From: Coniella vitis
Taxonomy: Eukaryota > Ascomycota > Sordariomycetes > Diaporthales > Schizoparmaceae
Direction: 5' to 3'
NCBI GenBank assembly: GCA_011317545.1
Contig: WUJK01000002.1
Span: forward strand, 2,356,001 to 2,420,000
DNA length: 64,000 bases
This document shows, in pieces, positions 1 through 13,220 of the stretch. The first letter of the stretch is position 1, and every line of letters begins with the position of its first letter. Both the position numbers and the translations under genes were made by a program. The notes beneath the pieces are model-generated. The model saw only the letters and a list, made by a program, of their open reading frames with translations. It was not told where the DNA came from and did not search any database.

Positions 1-2795
1 CAGGTAAATAAAACTTGGAAGCGAAAGCCTATGTCCACAGTGCAGTCGATCTTGTAGGGGTGGGAGAGGGGTTTCTTTTGTAGGGTGGTCTTGGCTACTC
101 ATGTCGAAAGGGGGAAACTACCCATGTTCTGGCGAGAGGAAGAAGCAAAGAGGACATGATTGTTTTGCTTTGATTCTTGCCTTAGGACTGACTGGTGAGG
201 ACGGGGGGTGGCCTGGGTGGCTGGGGTGGGTACTATTGAACGAAACGAGTGTGCGAGGGATTCCCATCTCCATAGTAGACATATGCATGTGGTTTGGGTA
301 TCTGTAGATATATGTATGGGTGTAGGTTAGGTTTTATTTTTTATTTTATTTTTTGCTTGGGTTACTTCCTACATATACACACATACACACGCGCACACAA
401 CGTGATATCCTTAAGGGAGGAATGAAGAAGGCGGCTATGAAGATTTCAAAGATACCGTACTATGTATACAATGTCTTGGTTTTTTGTGGGAATGTCGTCA
501 CTTCCAAGCTGTCAGGTTTGACTTGGGGGGGGGGGGTAATCCCCCGTAACAAAAAGCCAACTTCCTGATGAAAACAATTACTAGAAGTTCGTACGTATGT
601 TTATCAATATTAAATTCGGTAATTTTGTGTCATGTACGCCAAAAAGAAAGAACACAATTTCAATAAGTGGAAAAGAAAAAAAGGGAATGGATGATAGTTG
701 CGTTGAATGAAAGCAAAAACGAAAAATCCAAGTCAAGATCCCCAAGACTGAGAGGTGAAGTGCAAATCTCATTTGTTTTTCCTATTTTTCCTTTTTCCCT
801 TTTCCTTTTCTTTTTTTGAGGGGGGGAGGGCAGATGTCGTCAGATTCCCGGGGGGGGGGGGGGCGGAGAGCCACCCCCTAGCAAACGCAGGTCCCGGTCC
901 TCTACATAGTAGGCCCCTCCCCCCTCAAAGGAAAAAACTTGACGTCGTTTCTGCGGTCATGGCACGAGGGTTGACGTAGGGTTATCAATCCCATAGCTGA
1001 ACTACTGAATACATGTGACGGCAAGGGAGGGTCCCGGACCGAACCGGGGAAGAGCGGGAACTGGGTGCAGTGGGAAAAAAATTGGCGCTTTTTTTTACCT
1101 TTGGGTTTTTTTTGGTTGATGTTTTGGAAGTGAGGGGAGTGAATACGTAGGACAGGACTTTGTTTGATGTATGAATAAGGGGGGGGAGATCAGCCATGTA
1201 CTTGGCCTTTGGTGTTTCTCCTTTTTTTTTTTTTTGGAAAAAAAAAACATCAAATGAGTTAAATAATTTTATTTGTTTTTGTGGTTTTCTTCTTCCCTAA
1301 TTCACCTCAAGTCATCTCAAAAGAGAAGATGACAAACAAGATATATACTGTGTCTATAGGAGAAGAATAGAAAGGCCCGTGTGGACAGCTTGGGAATAAG
1401 AAATGTCTGGTTGAAAGCTCAGGCAGGTAAGTACAGTCCTAGTCCTCTTTTACGACGATTGCAGTTTGCAGTTTCTTTCGTGTGTCATCCTGGTGTCAAC
1501 AGGACCTCTCGCATAGCCTAAGGTTGGGGGGAGGGGAAAATGCCAAAGTACTGGAAAAGTATAGGACATAGGTAGATACAACACGGATCGCATATCTGAG
1601 GGATCTAGCATGAAAAAAACATGGAAATAAAAAAAGTGAAAAAAAAAAAAGGAAAAGAAAAAAAGAAAAAGAAAAAAAAGGGGAAACAAAAAGATTCGGG
1701 TTTTGAACATTCTCCCATAACCGTCATTCTGTTGTTGTTCCCGTCTCTTGGCGGATATGCCAAGTCGAATTCGCATGTGTCATCCAAGACAGAGATTTTT
1801 CTTTTGTTCTGAAAGGAAATAAGGGTCGGAAATGTGTTGAAGAAAGAAAAATAGTTTTTCTTATTTCCAGAAATCCAGAAACATCGCGGGAATGGGGTGT
1901 TCTAGATGTGTGTTTTCCTCATGTGGTGCTCGCTTCACCGTAGACTTTCCAGCAGTGGTAACTTTAAGCAAGTACACCTATTTATGCGGAATGGTATAGT
2001 ATCATATATATATTTAGCCTGACTGCACTGAAAGGTTGGTGGGCTAAGGAACGTCGACAGATCATTTATGCTGAGGAGAGGTGTTTGTGTTTCCATCAAT
2101 TAAACATAAAACGGCAAAGTACTCAAAAGGTCTATACCACCAGTGAGTGCGTGGGGGTTATTGCAAGAGGTATACGGATACTTGGACATGAACGTACACT
2201 GACAGCCGAGAATTGACCAAAAAAGGGAGAACAAGAAAAGGCACCACCATACAAAAGAGGATCAAATGCTCCGGAAGTCCCTTTCATGCTAACCCGTCCG
2301 CCTCGTCTAGTCAAACTAAGTCGACCGAACAAAAAGAGAAACTAAATGCATTGAGTGGCATCTGGCTCGCTCACCCATTTGTCCGGACTATCTCCTCCAT
2401 TCAATGTTTTTTTTTTTTGACGTGCAATGAGCTTTTACTTGTCTACATTGCATGTCTAGAGCCGGAAACGAAAATGTCCACAATACCCACCTCATCATCA
2501 TCATCATCATCATCTCCACAACAACACGCGGTCCTCCCACTCTTGCCTCTTTCCCCTTTTGCAAAACTACCAGACTTCTGACGACACATCATTCATCACA
2601 GCACTGATCCATTCTTTTCTTTTTCATAGTTCATTTTTGATAGTTTTTGTCTAGTTCCGCGGAAATGAAGAGGAAGTGAACAAGTTCGCATTATTCCTGA
2701 ATCCCTTTTATTCTCCGGTTTTTACACCCGTGACTATGAAGAGGCCAACATGGCTATATGTTACGCAGCTTGGTAGTGATACGCATCGTATCTCC
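1..2795. other. Gene-free flank rich in homopolymers
   Basis: No ORF here shows a domain, a family motif or a plausible multi-exon chain. The stretch is full of low-complexity sequence: G runs at 526-536 (11 G) and 850-863 (14 G), long T/A and purine tracts (about 1085-1250 and 1620-1690), and a TCA repeat at 2492-2513. G-rich blocks at about 56-89 could fold as G-quadruplexes. One copy of the 9-mer TACTATGTA lies at 458-466. Transcript ends of a gene outside the window could fall here, but nothing in the sequence proves it. Confidence 0.6.
2492..2513. repeat. TCA trinucleotide microsatellite
   Basis: About seven tandem TCA units lie in non-coding sequence about 280 bp beyond the 3' end of the AROM coding region. 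This is a simple slippage repeat. Confidence 0.9.
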
Positions 2796-5700
2796 TTAGG
2801 CACCGGATGCGGTGGGCGCCTCGTCGCCCATCACTGCGGCTCTGGCATCTGCGTAGACGGGTGTGATGCCTGTCCAGAGTTGGAACTGGATTTTGTGACA
2901 AGGCGTTAGTTTGCTAGACTGATCATAAAGTGGTCGGGATGGTGTGGGGGGGGGGGATACCAAAGTGAAAATCATCACGAGATCAAGGAGGGTAGAGAAA
3001 CAAAACCAAAATCAAACATACCTGGTACCACCCCTGCGCACTCAATACCTCCAGTCCCGGAATCGTATCCCAGCCCGCATCTTCCGCCATAGCCATAACA
3101 GCAGTCCGCCTCGGCTTGTAGGCCATCTCCAGCAACGCGCGCTTCGGTGCCTCAGCGTCGCCAGCAGTCTGACTCTGGTGGTGCAATACCGCGGCAACCA
3201 CATCCCGCATCCCATTATCCATAGGCTTATCCGCGGGAATAGTGCTAATCATCACCCTCGGCTGCGACAGCAACGCCGCCTGCTGCCGCTCCTCATCAAC
3301 ACTAGCCAGATGCTGGACATCAAATTCCGAGGGGAAAGATTCGGACAGTTTAGCGACGTTGGCCGCGTTGCGCGCCACAATGTAGATGGGCGCGTAGCCC
3401 AGGTGGTGCAGCGCAAAGACAGCTGCGCGGGTGGTGCCTCCAGAGCCAATCACCACGGCGGATCCTCCTGCGGGGGCGGCGCGGGTGTTCTTCACGATGC
3501 CTGCTTGGCGGAGGGCGTAGACCATGCCCATCCAGTCTGTGTTGTCGCCGCGGAGGGTGGTGGCTGACGTACCATCTGCGGCTGTGGCGGTCACAGGAAT
3601 GATGGTGTTGACAGCACCAATGACCTTGGCCGCGTCCGTGATGTCGTCCAAGAGAGGGACGATGTCTAGCTTGAGCGGTATCGTCACAGATGCGCCGCCA
3701 AAGGAAGGCGAGCGGATCAAGTCCTTGGCGTCCGTCGCATTGTCCGTCTCAAAGAGCGAGTACACATGCGGCAGGCCGTTGGCCTTGAACAAAGTGTTGT
3801 GCAGAGCAGGGGAGCGAGACTGCGAAATAGGCTTGCCAAGGAGGTAGAAGGACTTTTCGTCAAGCTCGCCAATGAGCGAAAGCGCCTGGCGGATCTCGGC
3901 GGCCGACAGTTGACCTGGCGCAGCCTTGAAGGGCAGCTCCGGGTGCGAGACAGGAGTCAGGAAGCCGTTCAGAACGCGGCTGAGGCGGCCCTGAGGACCC
4001 ATGTTGATGGCAATCATGGGCGTCTTGTGGGCGGCTTGCATGCGGGCCTTGAAGCTCGCCAGCGCAAAGTTGTCTTCTTGGCTGCTTGCCACGCCGACCA
4101 GCTTGATGATGTCGCCGAACTGCAGTGCCTTGTTGTAAAACTGGATCCACGAGCCGTTCTTCCACGACAGCGTGCCCTTGGGGTCGTGATGCGACGCAAT
4201 GATGCGCGAGGCGCCCTTTTGCGCCACGGCTGCTTGTATCACGTGCTCGGGCCAGGTGAGCTCAATGTCAATGTACTCGGCGCCCATGCGTGCCGCGACC
4301 TCGTAGAGCGCAGCAGCGCCCTCGTAGTCGTCATCTGGGAACTTGCCACCCTGGCTTTGTGTTCGCACCGTGAAGACAATGGGGATCTTGGCAGCGGCAC
4401 GCAGGATAGAGACCTGGACGCCGACGGACTCGGGCGAGTAGTCCTTGAGTAAGTCAACGCGCAGCTCCACGGCATCCGATCCAACAACAACGCGAGGGAG
4501 GAGGTCCAGGGCGTCCCGCACATCGGGCACAGTAAGCGAGACGAAGAAGGAGTGCTTTTTCTGCTGAACCTCCTCAAAGTGCCGCGTGTGCCCGCACATG
4601 ACCGAAACAAAGCTGGTGAAGTCTGTGGGCGCCTCGACGATGGCATCGGAGCCACCCTTGTGGGGGCTGTGGTACTTGAAGTTGCTGCACTCCTCGAACC
4701 ACGGCTTCCGCCTCTCGTAGACCTCTCTGATCTGCTCCGTATAGGCGGGCCGCGTCTTGTCAACCAAGAGGTACTCGACAACCTGGTCGGTATCGCGGTG
4801 CACCTGGAGAACATAGCCGCCGTTGTTCTTGTAGTCAATGAGCTTCTTGCGCGCTTCAGGAGCCTCGACAATGCCACCGCCGCAGGAAAAGACCCAACCA
4901 CGGGCTCTTTCCGTCATGACTTCGTGCAATAGTTCCAGCTCAGCCTTGCGGAATCCTTCCCAGCCAAGGTCCCCACGGATCATTTCTGGTATCGTCTGGC
5001 CCAGCCTCTGCTCGAGCTCCACGTCGAGATCAATGAACTTGCGGTGCAGCGTCTCGGCCAACCACCCACCTGCCGTGGTCTTTCCAGCACCCCGCATGCC
5101 AATCAGGAAGATGGAGCGGTCCGAGCCAGCCTTGGAAGCATGGCCGTGGGCTGAGTGGTCCGACTCGGGCTCCTCGCCGTGCAACTCGACCTTGAACGAT
5201 TCGGAGAGCACGTCCCACCAACCAGGCCATGTCTTGCCGGTGCACTCGCGCTCCAGAATCAGCACTGGCGTGGGTGCAATGACAGAGAGCACGCTGAAGC
5301 TCATGGCCACACGGTGGTCATCGTAGCAGTAAATACCGTCAACAGGCTCCGTAAGGCTCGTGTAGGGGCGACCTGTAATCTCAATGCCGTCGTCAAGCTC
5401 AGAGCAGTGCACGCCAAACTTGGCGAGCTGGTCCTTCATGGCAGCAATGCGGTTGCACTCCTTGACGCGCTGGTTGGCAATGCCAGTGATTTGCGTCGTG
5501 CCATCAGCAACGGCGGCGAGAACAGAGGCAGTCAGGAAAGCGTCCGTCATGGGCTCCATGTCGACGTGGGGAATGGCCTTCAACTGCCCGACAGGAGGGC
5601 CCGTGACTGTGGTTGAGTAATCCGTCTGCTTGACAGTGGCGCCCATGGCCTGCAGCACGTCGACTGCGAAGCGCGAGTCACCTTGCAGCGATTTGGACCC

Positions 5701-7767
5701 GATATTGGGCACGGTGCAGGTGGTGCCCGTAATGGCTGCGACGGCAAGCGGGTAGGTTGCAGAGCTGGCGTCGCTTTCAATTTCGTACTCGGACGGATTC
5801 TTGTAGGTGCCCTGGGGAATGTGGTAAGTGTTTTCCTCGGTAGTTGACCGTTCAACGTGCACGCCAAATGCCGCCATCATGGACATGGTCATGTCGATGT
5901 AGGGCTGTGAGATGGGCTTGCCGCCAACCAGCTTGAGTGTGACGGGATTCTTGGCGTATGGCGCCGACATGAGCAGCGACGAGACGTACTGCGACGAAAT
6001 GGTGGCCGCAAGCTCGATCACGCCGCCCTCAAAGCCATTGGCAGCGTCGACCTGCACAGGCAGACTGCCCTCCTTGTTGAGGTACTTGACGTTGACGCCG
6101 TTGGTGCGCATGGCATCCACCAAGGGGCCAATGGGCCGGACTTGCATCCTCGAGTTACCCGTCAGCACAGTCGAGGTCGCCGCAGAAGGGGCGCACAGCG
6201 CGACCACGCTTGTCAGAAAACGCGACGCTGTTCCCGCATTGCCCAGGTAAAGAGGCTCCTTGCTGGCCTCAAGCCTGCCGCCCTTGCCCTTGACAACCAG
6301 GACCTCACCACCCTCCTCCCAGCGGTAGGTGGCGCCATTGAGCGCCAAAATAGCAGAAAGCATGTACTCGACATCGTCAGAGTGGAGCAAGTTCTTGATG
6401 CGGCACTCGCCCTCGCCCAGAGCAGCCAGGACCAGTGCACGGTTCGAGATACTCTTGGACCCGGGGGGTCTGATGCTAATGGCCAAGTCGCCTGGCACGC
6501 CAGAAGTGACGCGCACGGCTGGAGACAAGACAACGCGGATGGCGCGGTCCTCGACAACACTGGCCTTGGGCTCGTGGCACTTGCCAATGGCAGACAAGAG
6601 CACGATCTTCTTGTTGGCACCGTCATTCTTCTTGTCGACAGCCATCTTCTCAAGCAGGACATCAACAGGGCAACGCTTGCCCGCAGTCAACTTGACAATA
6701 CGCTTGTCCTTGAGCGACGTGGGCAGCTCGTAGCTCGCAATGCACTTGGTGAGGCGAGCGACGGCACCAGGGCGCAGGACCCCGAGGTAACGGGCCAGCT
6801 CGGCCTCCTTGACCATGCCAATGGCGACAGCCTCGCCGTGTAATACCTGTGGCGTGAGGATGGCCTCGTACGCGTGACCAATCGAGTGGCCAAAGTTGAG
6901 CAAGTTGCGCAGCCCGCCCTCGCGCTCGTCCGACGAGACAACCTCGGCCTTGACCCGTGCAGAGCCAAGGACGATTCTCTTGAGTATGTGCCGGATGGGC
7001 GCCAGCCGCTCGGAAGCCGCCTTGGGCTTGCTCTTGACTGCATCGAGAATGGCGGTCGCATTGGCCTCGAGTGCCTTGAACTCCTCCTCATCCCAGATGG
7101 CAGCTGTCTTGATGACCTCGGCCATACCGTTGATGAACTCGCGCGCGGGCAGGGTGTCGAGGAACTGCAGGTCAATGTAGACGCGAGCAGGCTGCCAGAA
7201 GGCACCAATGAGGTTCTTGCCCATGGGAGTGTCGATGGCCGTCTTTCCGCCGATGCTGCTGTCGACCATGGCGAGGAGGGTCGTGGGGACCTGGACAAAG
7301 CGCACGCCGCGCATAAAAGTGGCTGCCACGTATCCAATCATGTCGCCAATGACGCCGCCTCCGAGAGCGATGACGACCGTGTCGCGGGTGCATTTGTGGC
7401 TCAGCATCCAGTCCTCAATCTCTGCTTTTGTCTCGCGGCCTTTTGAGTTCTCGCCCGGTGGGATGGCGTAGGTGAGCAAGCGCGCCGCGGAGGCATTGGA
7501 GCTGGCAGCTGTCGCAGCAAAGGCCTGTTCGAAGGCTGGGACGTAGAGGGGGAACAGGTTGGTATCGGTGATGAGCACGTAGGTCGAGGACTTGATATTG
7601 GACAGCAGGTCGCTGGCAACAAAGTTGTAGAAGATGCCATGGTCAATGATGATGTCGTCCTTGCCGAGAATGGGGATGCGCGTCGGCCCTGAGGAGGAGG
7701 AGGAGGAGGAAGCCATTGCCGTCGCCGTCCCGTTCGGAGGCTGGCTGGTGCCATTGACGGCAGCCAT
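2796..7767 (-). CDS. aro1: Pentafunctional AROM polypeptide
   Basis: This cytosolic multifunctional enzyme carries out the five central steps of the shikimate pathway, from DAHP to EPSP. The order of domains is 3-dehydroquinate synthase (GGGVIGD near residue 135), EPSP synthase (GSKSISNRA near 434, GNAGTASRF near 510), shikimate kinase (P-loop GMRGAGKTT near 889), type I dehydroquinase (SHHD near 1190, Schiff-base lysine in IIKLVG near 1218) and shikimate dehydrogenase (SRSPALHN near 1317, GDNTDW further on). All five sets of motifs are intact. The gene has two exons, 7767-3022 and 2885-2796. The 136-nt intron (2886-3021, GTATGT...CAG) follows the codons for GWYQ and is needed to reach the true C-terminus. 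The product is 1611 aa, close to the roughly 1580 aa usual for fungi. A serine run (residues about 19-25) makes the N-terminus variable. A perfect CPC1/Gcn4 site lies upstream. Confidence 0.97.
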
Positions 7768-7997
7768 GGTGGAGGATGTGCGTTCAGTCAGTTTGCAGCC
7801 CGCAGCCTGCTCAATCTTCAGCGAGGAGGACTTTCAACGGAACAAGGCCAACAGGTGCCGACTGGGCTTTGATTCCTCTGTTGGCGAGGTGAAGCGGTGA
7901 CTATCAGGTGTGGATGGGATCGTCTTGTCTCCTGGGCTCCACGAGTGGAAGACGGAAACAAAAAAAGAATACAATTCACGCCAGACAAGGTGGGGTA

Positions 7998-8004
7998 TGA
8001 GTCA
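7998..8004 (-). promoter_or_regulatory. Gcn4/CPC1-type site upstream of AROM
   Basis: The heptamer TGAGTCA is the palindromic bZIP site recognised by Gcn4/CPC1/CpcA. It lies 231 bp upstream of the AROM start codon. The match is seen directly; that it works here is inference from known cross-pathway control of aromatic amino-acid genes. Confidence 0.6.
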
Positions 8005-8047
8005 AGCTGCAATAGTGGGCAGAGTGGGTAGTGGTGCTTTGGTGCAG

Positions 8048-8053
8048 TGACTC
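8048..8053 (-). promoter_or_regulatory. Second partial Gcn4/CPC1 site upstream of AROM
   Basis: TGACTC followed by T matches six of the seven positions of the Gcn4/CPC1 consensus and lies about 45 bp further upstream than the perfect site. It is weaker evidence on its own. Confidence 0.35.
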
Positions 8054-8673
8054 TTTTGTGATTTGGCTTCTGGTCATTTCAGAGGCCCCCCCCCAAACCA
8101 TTGCATGGGTTCGTGCCGCCGCCGATCGGAGGAGCTTTTGAGCAGCAGAAAAATCTTTGCCCCTCCAAAGTTCCAACAAGACAGGGACCAGGGCCAGGGA
8201 CTAGCTCCGGTAACTCGGAACGTGGGGTATAGCGCAGCAACTGCAACTGCACGTCCGCTGCAGTGGCTGCAGTGGGTGAAGAACCCTGCAGGCCTTCCCC
8301 GTGGGGGGAGAAACGCTGGAGGGGGACCTGTCAGTCACTGATCCCAGGCATCTTATAGGCGGGTTGTTTGCAGCAGGGTCGCCCACTAATAGTATACAAG
8401 AGTACAATGAAGGAACCTACATATTACTTGTCCACTAGCGGAAGCGACCTGCCGTACAGACGGTACATCCTGTTGGTGATGTTTTTGGACGGTTGACTGG
8501 TGAGGAGAGAACAGATAGATATGCCGGGACACGCCTCGAGCATAGTCTTTGCCGCAAAGCTACTTTGTAAGTCTTCTTCTTCATTCAAGAGAGTATCATC
8601 GACAACCTCCTGCTCTAGCGCTGCCAGCCAATATGCTGCTCTGATTCTCCCGACAAGCCACCCGGCTCCCGGC

Positions 8674-11600
8674 CTAGAATCCAAAACTATCCAACAACGA
8701 GTTCGCATCCGGCTCTTCAAACATGGTAGGCGGTGGCTGCGCCTTCGGCTTCTCTCCGCCCATCGCCATTGTCGCTGGCTGTTTCTCTGCCTCCTTCTTC
8801 TCCTCCCCTTGCTGGTACTCGGTCTTCAACAACCCCCCACCATCCCTCCCCGTCCTCATTTCCAGACCAGAAAATCGCCCAGCCAAAGGCGAGAGCGGCG
8901 ATGACAGCGGCATGTCCTGCACCACCAACGAGCTCCTTCGTCTCAGCATCTTCAATGGGTTGATCATCTCCCCACCGAGGCCGAGGCCACCACCTCCTGT
9001 CATGTGCGAACCAGGTAAGAGAAACTCCCAGTTGCGCACAAGATCTAACCCAAGCAGGTCGCACCCCATGCGGTCGTATAGCCGCGCATTGTGCAGCACA
9101 AACTCCCACTCCACTTTGGGCGTGACTTTGCTAGCACCACGGAGCGTCTGAAGCGTCTTTTGTCGTAGTTGCGCGTACAGGATAATGAGCGCTGGGTCAT
9201 CGGTGAGGAAGAGTTTGGATTGGAGGCTGGATGCGTGTGGTGTTTCGATGAGGGTGTAAACTGGTGTCTGTTTAGGACGTGTCAGTGTCCAGTTTCATAC
9301 TCGCCGCGCGCAACCACATGTGCAATAAAAGAACAGCAAAAAGGTAAGGGGTAGAAAAGAAAAATCCACATGGCAGCTGGCAACTTACAATCAACGCCCG
9401 CACAGCCATATCCCGTCGATGCAGCATCCAAAACGCCCACGAAGCAAGCCATCGATTTCCTTCTTGAGCCGCAATATTGAGCACCTCTTCTTGCAACAGC
9501 CTGCGGAGCACTGGTCCCGTGTCTCCTTCATACACCCTTGCGATCGCAATCGCCAGCTGCAGATCCTTGAGCTGATTGAGACACACATTAACTGCATCTT
9601 GCAAGTGATCTGCGAGTAAGAAGAAGGCGGCACTGTACTCTATTGAGGTGATAGGATTAGCAACATATACAAAAGCCAACATGCAAGAGAACTTTGGTGT
9701 AAATGTATGTTATACTTACCAAAACGTCGTTTACTCATCAAGGCATACGCATTCTTGAGCGCCGACGTCTTCCACTTGGGGTCCTCAAAGTTGTTGGCTA
9801 GCAACTTCAGCGTAGCCGCCTGCTCCCGATTCCATGATGCCATTCGCCACAAACCCTGAAGAACCGTCTTCTTACGTAGCGCCAGGTAAAACAGACTGCA
9901 TTCCACTGGGTTCTTGACTTCGCTCTTGGTGTATTCATTCCGCGCAATGGCCTCAAAGTGTGACTTCTGAAGACACCACAACATGATTAGCGAACCCTGT
10001 CCAAAACACTTGACGCTTCTTGCCTTGGCTCGAAATCATGGGCCATACTCACCACAGCAGCATTATCCGCGAGCCACATAAACATGCCACTCTCCCTTGC
10101 ATGCTCCCACAGCAAGCTCCCCTGATGCTGTCTTGTCACAAAATCTGTCAAGATATCCTGGCTCGTCGAGTGGTATGCCCAATTAATTTCCCGCCATGAC
10201 ATACTAATCTCATTCGTGCGTCGCTTCCGGAGCGCATGCTGGCGGTAAAAAATCATGAACCGCGCTCCATTCTCATCCATTGATCGGCGGTGCTTCTCCA
10301 CCATGCCCAGGCACTCGATAATGTCCACCAGCTGGAACTGCTCGTGGCCCGAAAGCTGGGGCAGGGCAACGTTGGTCAGCTTCTCGTTGATGGTTTGTGC
10401 CACATCCTCACTAAAGACCTCGTGGTCGTCATCATCGAGCGAATCTTGCCGCCCGTCAAAGTACGAAGAACTTGAGTCTTTGCCTGCACCACCCGTTCTC
10501 GCTCGAGGCTCTGCATCTGTATAGAATTCTTCCATGTCCAGACCAAGATAGTCGTCAATCGGCTCCCCTTCCACCCAGAATTTAAGCGTCTTGTGTAAGG
10601 CCATGAGGATCCGCCGTGTCAGTGGGGCCTTGCCCGCCAGCATACACTGGCTCAGGAACTGCGGATGGAACACTGGCAGCGGGCCATTGAGGCGCTGTAC
10701 GAGATCAAAGAGGTCCCGCTTCTCGTCCTGCTTGTGCGGTAGCGAGAAACTGTGAATCAGAGAAGTGGAGGCGTCAAAACTGCGATCAATCACGAAGAGC
10801 TGGTTGCCAGCGCCGATCACAAGGTGTCCATCGCCAAGCCAGGTCGAGTCGCCAATCGGATGTGGCGTGAGATCACGAACGCTAATCTCGCGAATGGGAG
10901 CCCATGCAGGGCCTTTGTTCATGTAGTCGAAGCGTAATTGCGACAAAAGCAGCACGCGCGAGGGAAATCCAACCGCCAAGATAGACTGCGAATCCGGGGT
11001 TGATGTCCAGTCCAGGTCTTGAATTGAATTCTGCGCCTCAAACTCTTGGTTGTATTCCAGGCGCGCCCCGCGAATGTCCCAAATGGTGACAGCTGTCCGG
11101 GTGGAGTTCACAAGAGCGGCCTTCTTCATTGTGCTCCCGCTCGCAAGCGCAGGTTCCGCCACGCCCGTCTCCATGGATGCTGTCGACAACCATTCGACTT
11201 TGTCCTCGCCGGTGCGAGCAGTCCAGAATTCGACTCGGCCGTCTTTCGTGTATGACATTGCGACATCGCGCGCAAAGACATCCAGAAAGCCCGAGATGAC
11301 TGGGGCAGATCCAGCTGGGTCCACAGGCAGCACATATGACAGATCCCCAGCATCATTGAGCTCGAACCGGCTGTGTTCCGTGATTGCAGGCTCCGAGGGG
11401 CCGTCTACATGACTATTCGTCTTGGCTCCATTGACCGCTGCTGAATCATACAAAGGCAAGCTACACTCCCATACGAGCCCTATCTTCTTCGATGTAATAG
11501 TAGCAACATGGGCCACAGAGACCTGTTCTGCAGATCTTCGAGGCAGTACCAATAAGCAGAGCGGCTTTCCCGGCACGTCGTAGACGCACTCAGCCAGTAG

Positions 11601-13220
11601 TGACGGCTTGGCGTGTCGACAGTCCCAGAGAGCGATCCTGTCATGATGCAAAAAGATGACGAACCGGCCCTTTCGAACAACGGCTATCCGGTGGATGTGG
11701 TCCTTGGAGGCAATCGTACTCTGCCGGGTGAAGCGTGTCTTTTCTGTGTAGAGAGCGTGCTTCCACAGCACACTTTCGCCATCTCTTGTCCTGGAAACCA
11801 CAGCTCTGCCACTGTAATTTCTCACCATCTTGACAATGGCCGCAGAATGTCCTGACCAGGCGGCTCTCCTTCTCAGTCGATTCGCACTGGCATTCGCATC
11901 AAGGAATCGGGCAATGTTGGCTTCGTAAAACTCAATCCTGCCGTCGAGGAAATGCAACAGAAAGTTGAGGTGGCCGCCAGCCTTATTACAGTATGTCAAG
12001 ATCTCGACGTGCGATGATGATGGGGCGTGGGGGGGCGAGTAGAACTTGAAGTCATCCGACATCACATTCCGCACAATTGGGAATGTCACGACTGGTTTAC
12101 CCTTTTTTAGCTCGGCTTGCGGCTTGGTTGTGACATCCTGCATAGCCCAAGCTGACATCCTGCCATGCCCGTCAAAGACCACACATATTTCCGGGTTGCG
12201 ATTGGCCAACTCGACAACATTCGCCAGAGGAGCGTCGCCTTTGCCGTACTCGGCAGGGCCTTCTGAAACTGCCGTCTCGGTCGCAGCTGATATGTCACGA
12301 CCATGGACAATAGCAGCCCATAGTGGGCTTTGCATAAGGCCCTCTGCAGCAAAGTCAATCTTGCCCCAGAGTGTCAATTGCTGGTGGCTGTGGATATCCG
12401 TGCCTGTCCATATACGCAAAGAATTGTCCAAGCAAAAAGTATATAACACGTTGTCCACCGTCTCATCCACATGGTAGGGCCGCCGCCATTGGAGACTCGT
12501 CACAGGCCGGGGATGCGGGAGGTACATGAAATCGAAGCGGATCTCGTCGGACACGTAGCTGAGCCTTCGCCAGACCTTGACCAAGCGGTCATGGTAGCCC
12601 ACAGACGCAATATACGCCGAGTCGTAGGATAAGCAGGCGTATTTGACGGGCGCCGCAAGTGCTTTGCGCCATGTGCAGACGAGGTCAGGTATAGTCTGAT
12701 AGAGGGTGATTGCCGATCGCGACACAAGCAGTTCGCCTGATCCACCCCACGCCAGAGCCATTGCATTTTGTGTCGCGTTGTCGCCCTCTCTGCCACCATT
12801 GTGTGTGTGGCCCTCTGTGTCGACCTCTGGGGAAAATGAAGTCTCGAGGGCCCATTTCAGGTCGCCGTTTCCATGGATAAAGGGTCTGTATATCCGCACC
12901 GTCTTGTCCGTACAGACTGCTATCTTGCCCGTCGCCTCGTCAAGAGAGATGGCTTCCAGTGGCTGGTCATCGTCATCGTATATGGTCTGAAGAAGGGTCT
13001 CGTGGTCGGAGAGAATGGCAATCGCATTCCCGCTTATATATGCCTATAATGCTGGCTTGTCAACTACGGATCGTGCCTTTTGAGGAAAAAGGAGGCTCGC
13101 CAGAAGGCAATACAATGAACAAGAGGAGTAAGGACTGACTACAATGCGACGCGAGTCCCAGAAGCCGGTAGCAAGCGCTTGAAGCCGGGCTTCTGGCTTT
13201 CCAGGAAGGATAACCTTCAT
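8674..13220 (-). CDS. RAV1: RAV1-like subunit of the RAVE complex
   Basis: Rav1 is the large scaffold of the RAVE complex, which reassembles V1 and Vo sectors of the vacuolar/endosomal V-ATPase after glucose readdition. The N-terminal half is WD40-like (residues about 30-700) and the second half matches the Rav1p C-terminal domain, with the stretches SWREINWAYHS and ARNEYT. The extreme C-terminus SLLDSFGF is typical of the family. Five exons are 13220-13140, 13043-10053, 9966-9720, 9639-9389 and 9267-8674, with introns of 96, 86, 80 and 121 nt, all GT-AG and in phase. The product is 1387 aa (yeast Rav1 about 1357). The start was chosen because MKVILPGKPEARLQ fits the usual N-terminus, although the frame is open further upstream. 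Confidence 0.95.

Larger units (their letters stand above)
7768..8673. other. AROM promoter and RAV1 3' flank
   Basis: This spacer lies between the AROM start and the RAV1 stop, both on the minus strand. It contains two TGACTC-type sites (annotated separately) and no supported gene. Open frames here, such as 8424-8720 on the minus strand, lack family features. Confidence 0.6.

Noticed and set aside
1450..1787. Minus-strand ORFs with Phe-rich stretches
   Set aside because: They translate a poly-purine/poly-pyrimidine tract and are low complexity only.
3766..4452. 228-codon plus-strand ORF opposite AROM (also 6142-6843, 233 codons)
   Set aside because: Both are antisense shadows of conserved AROM domains with no family features.
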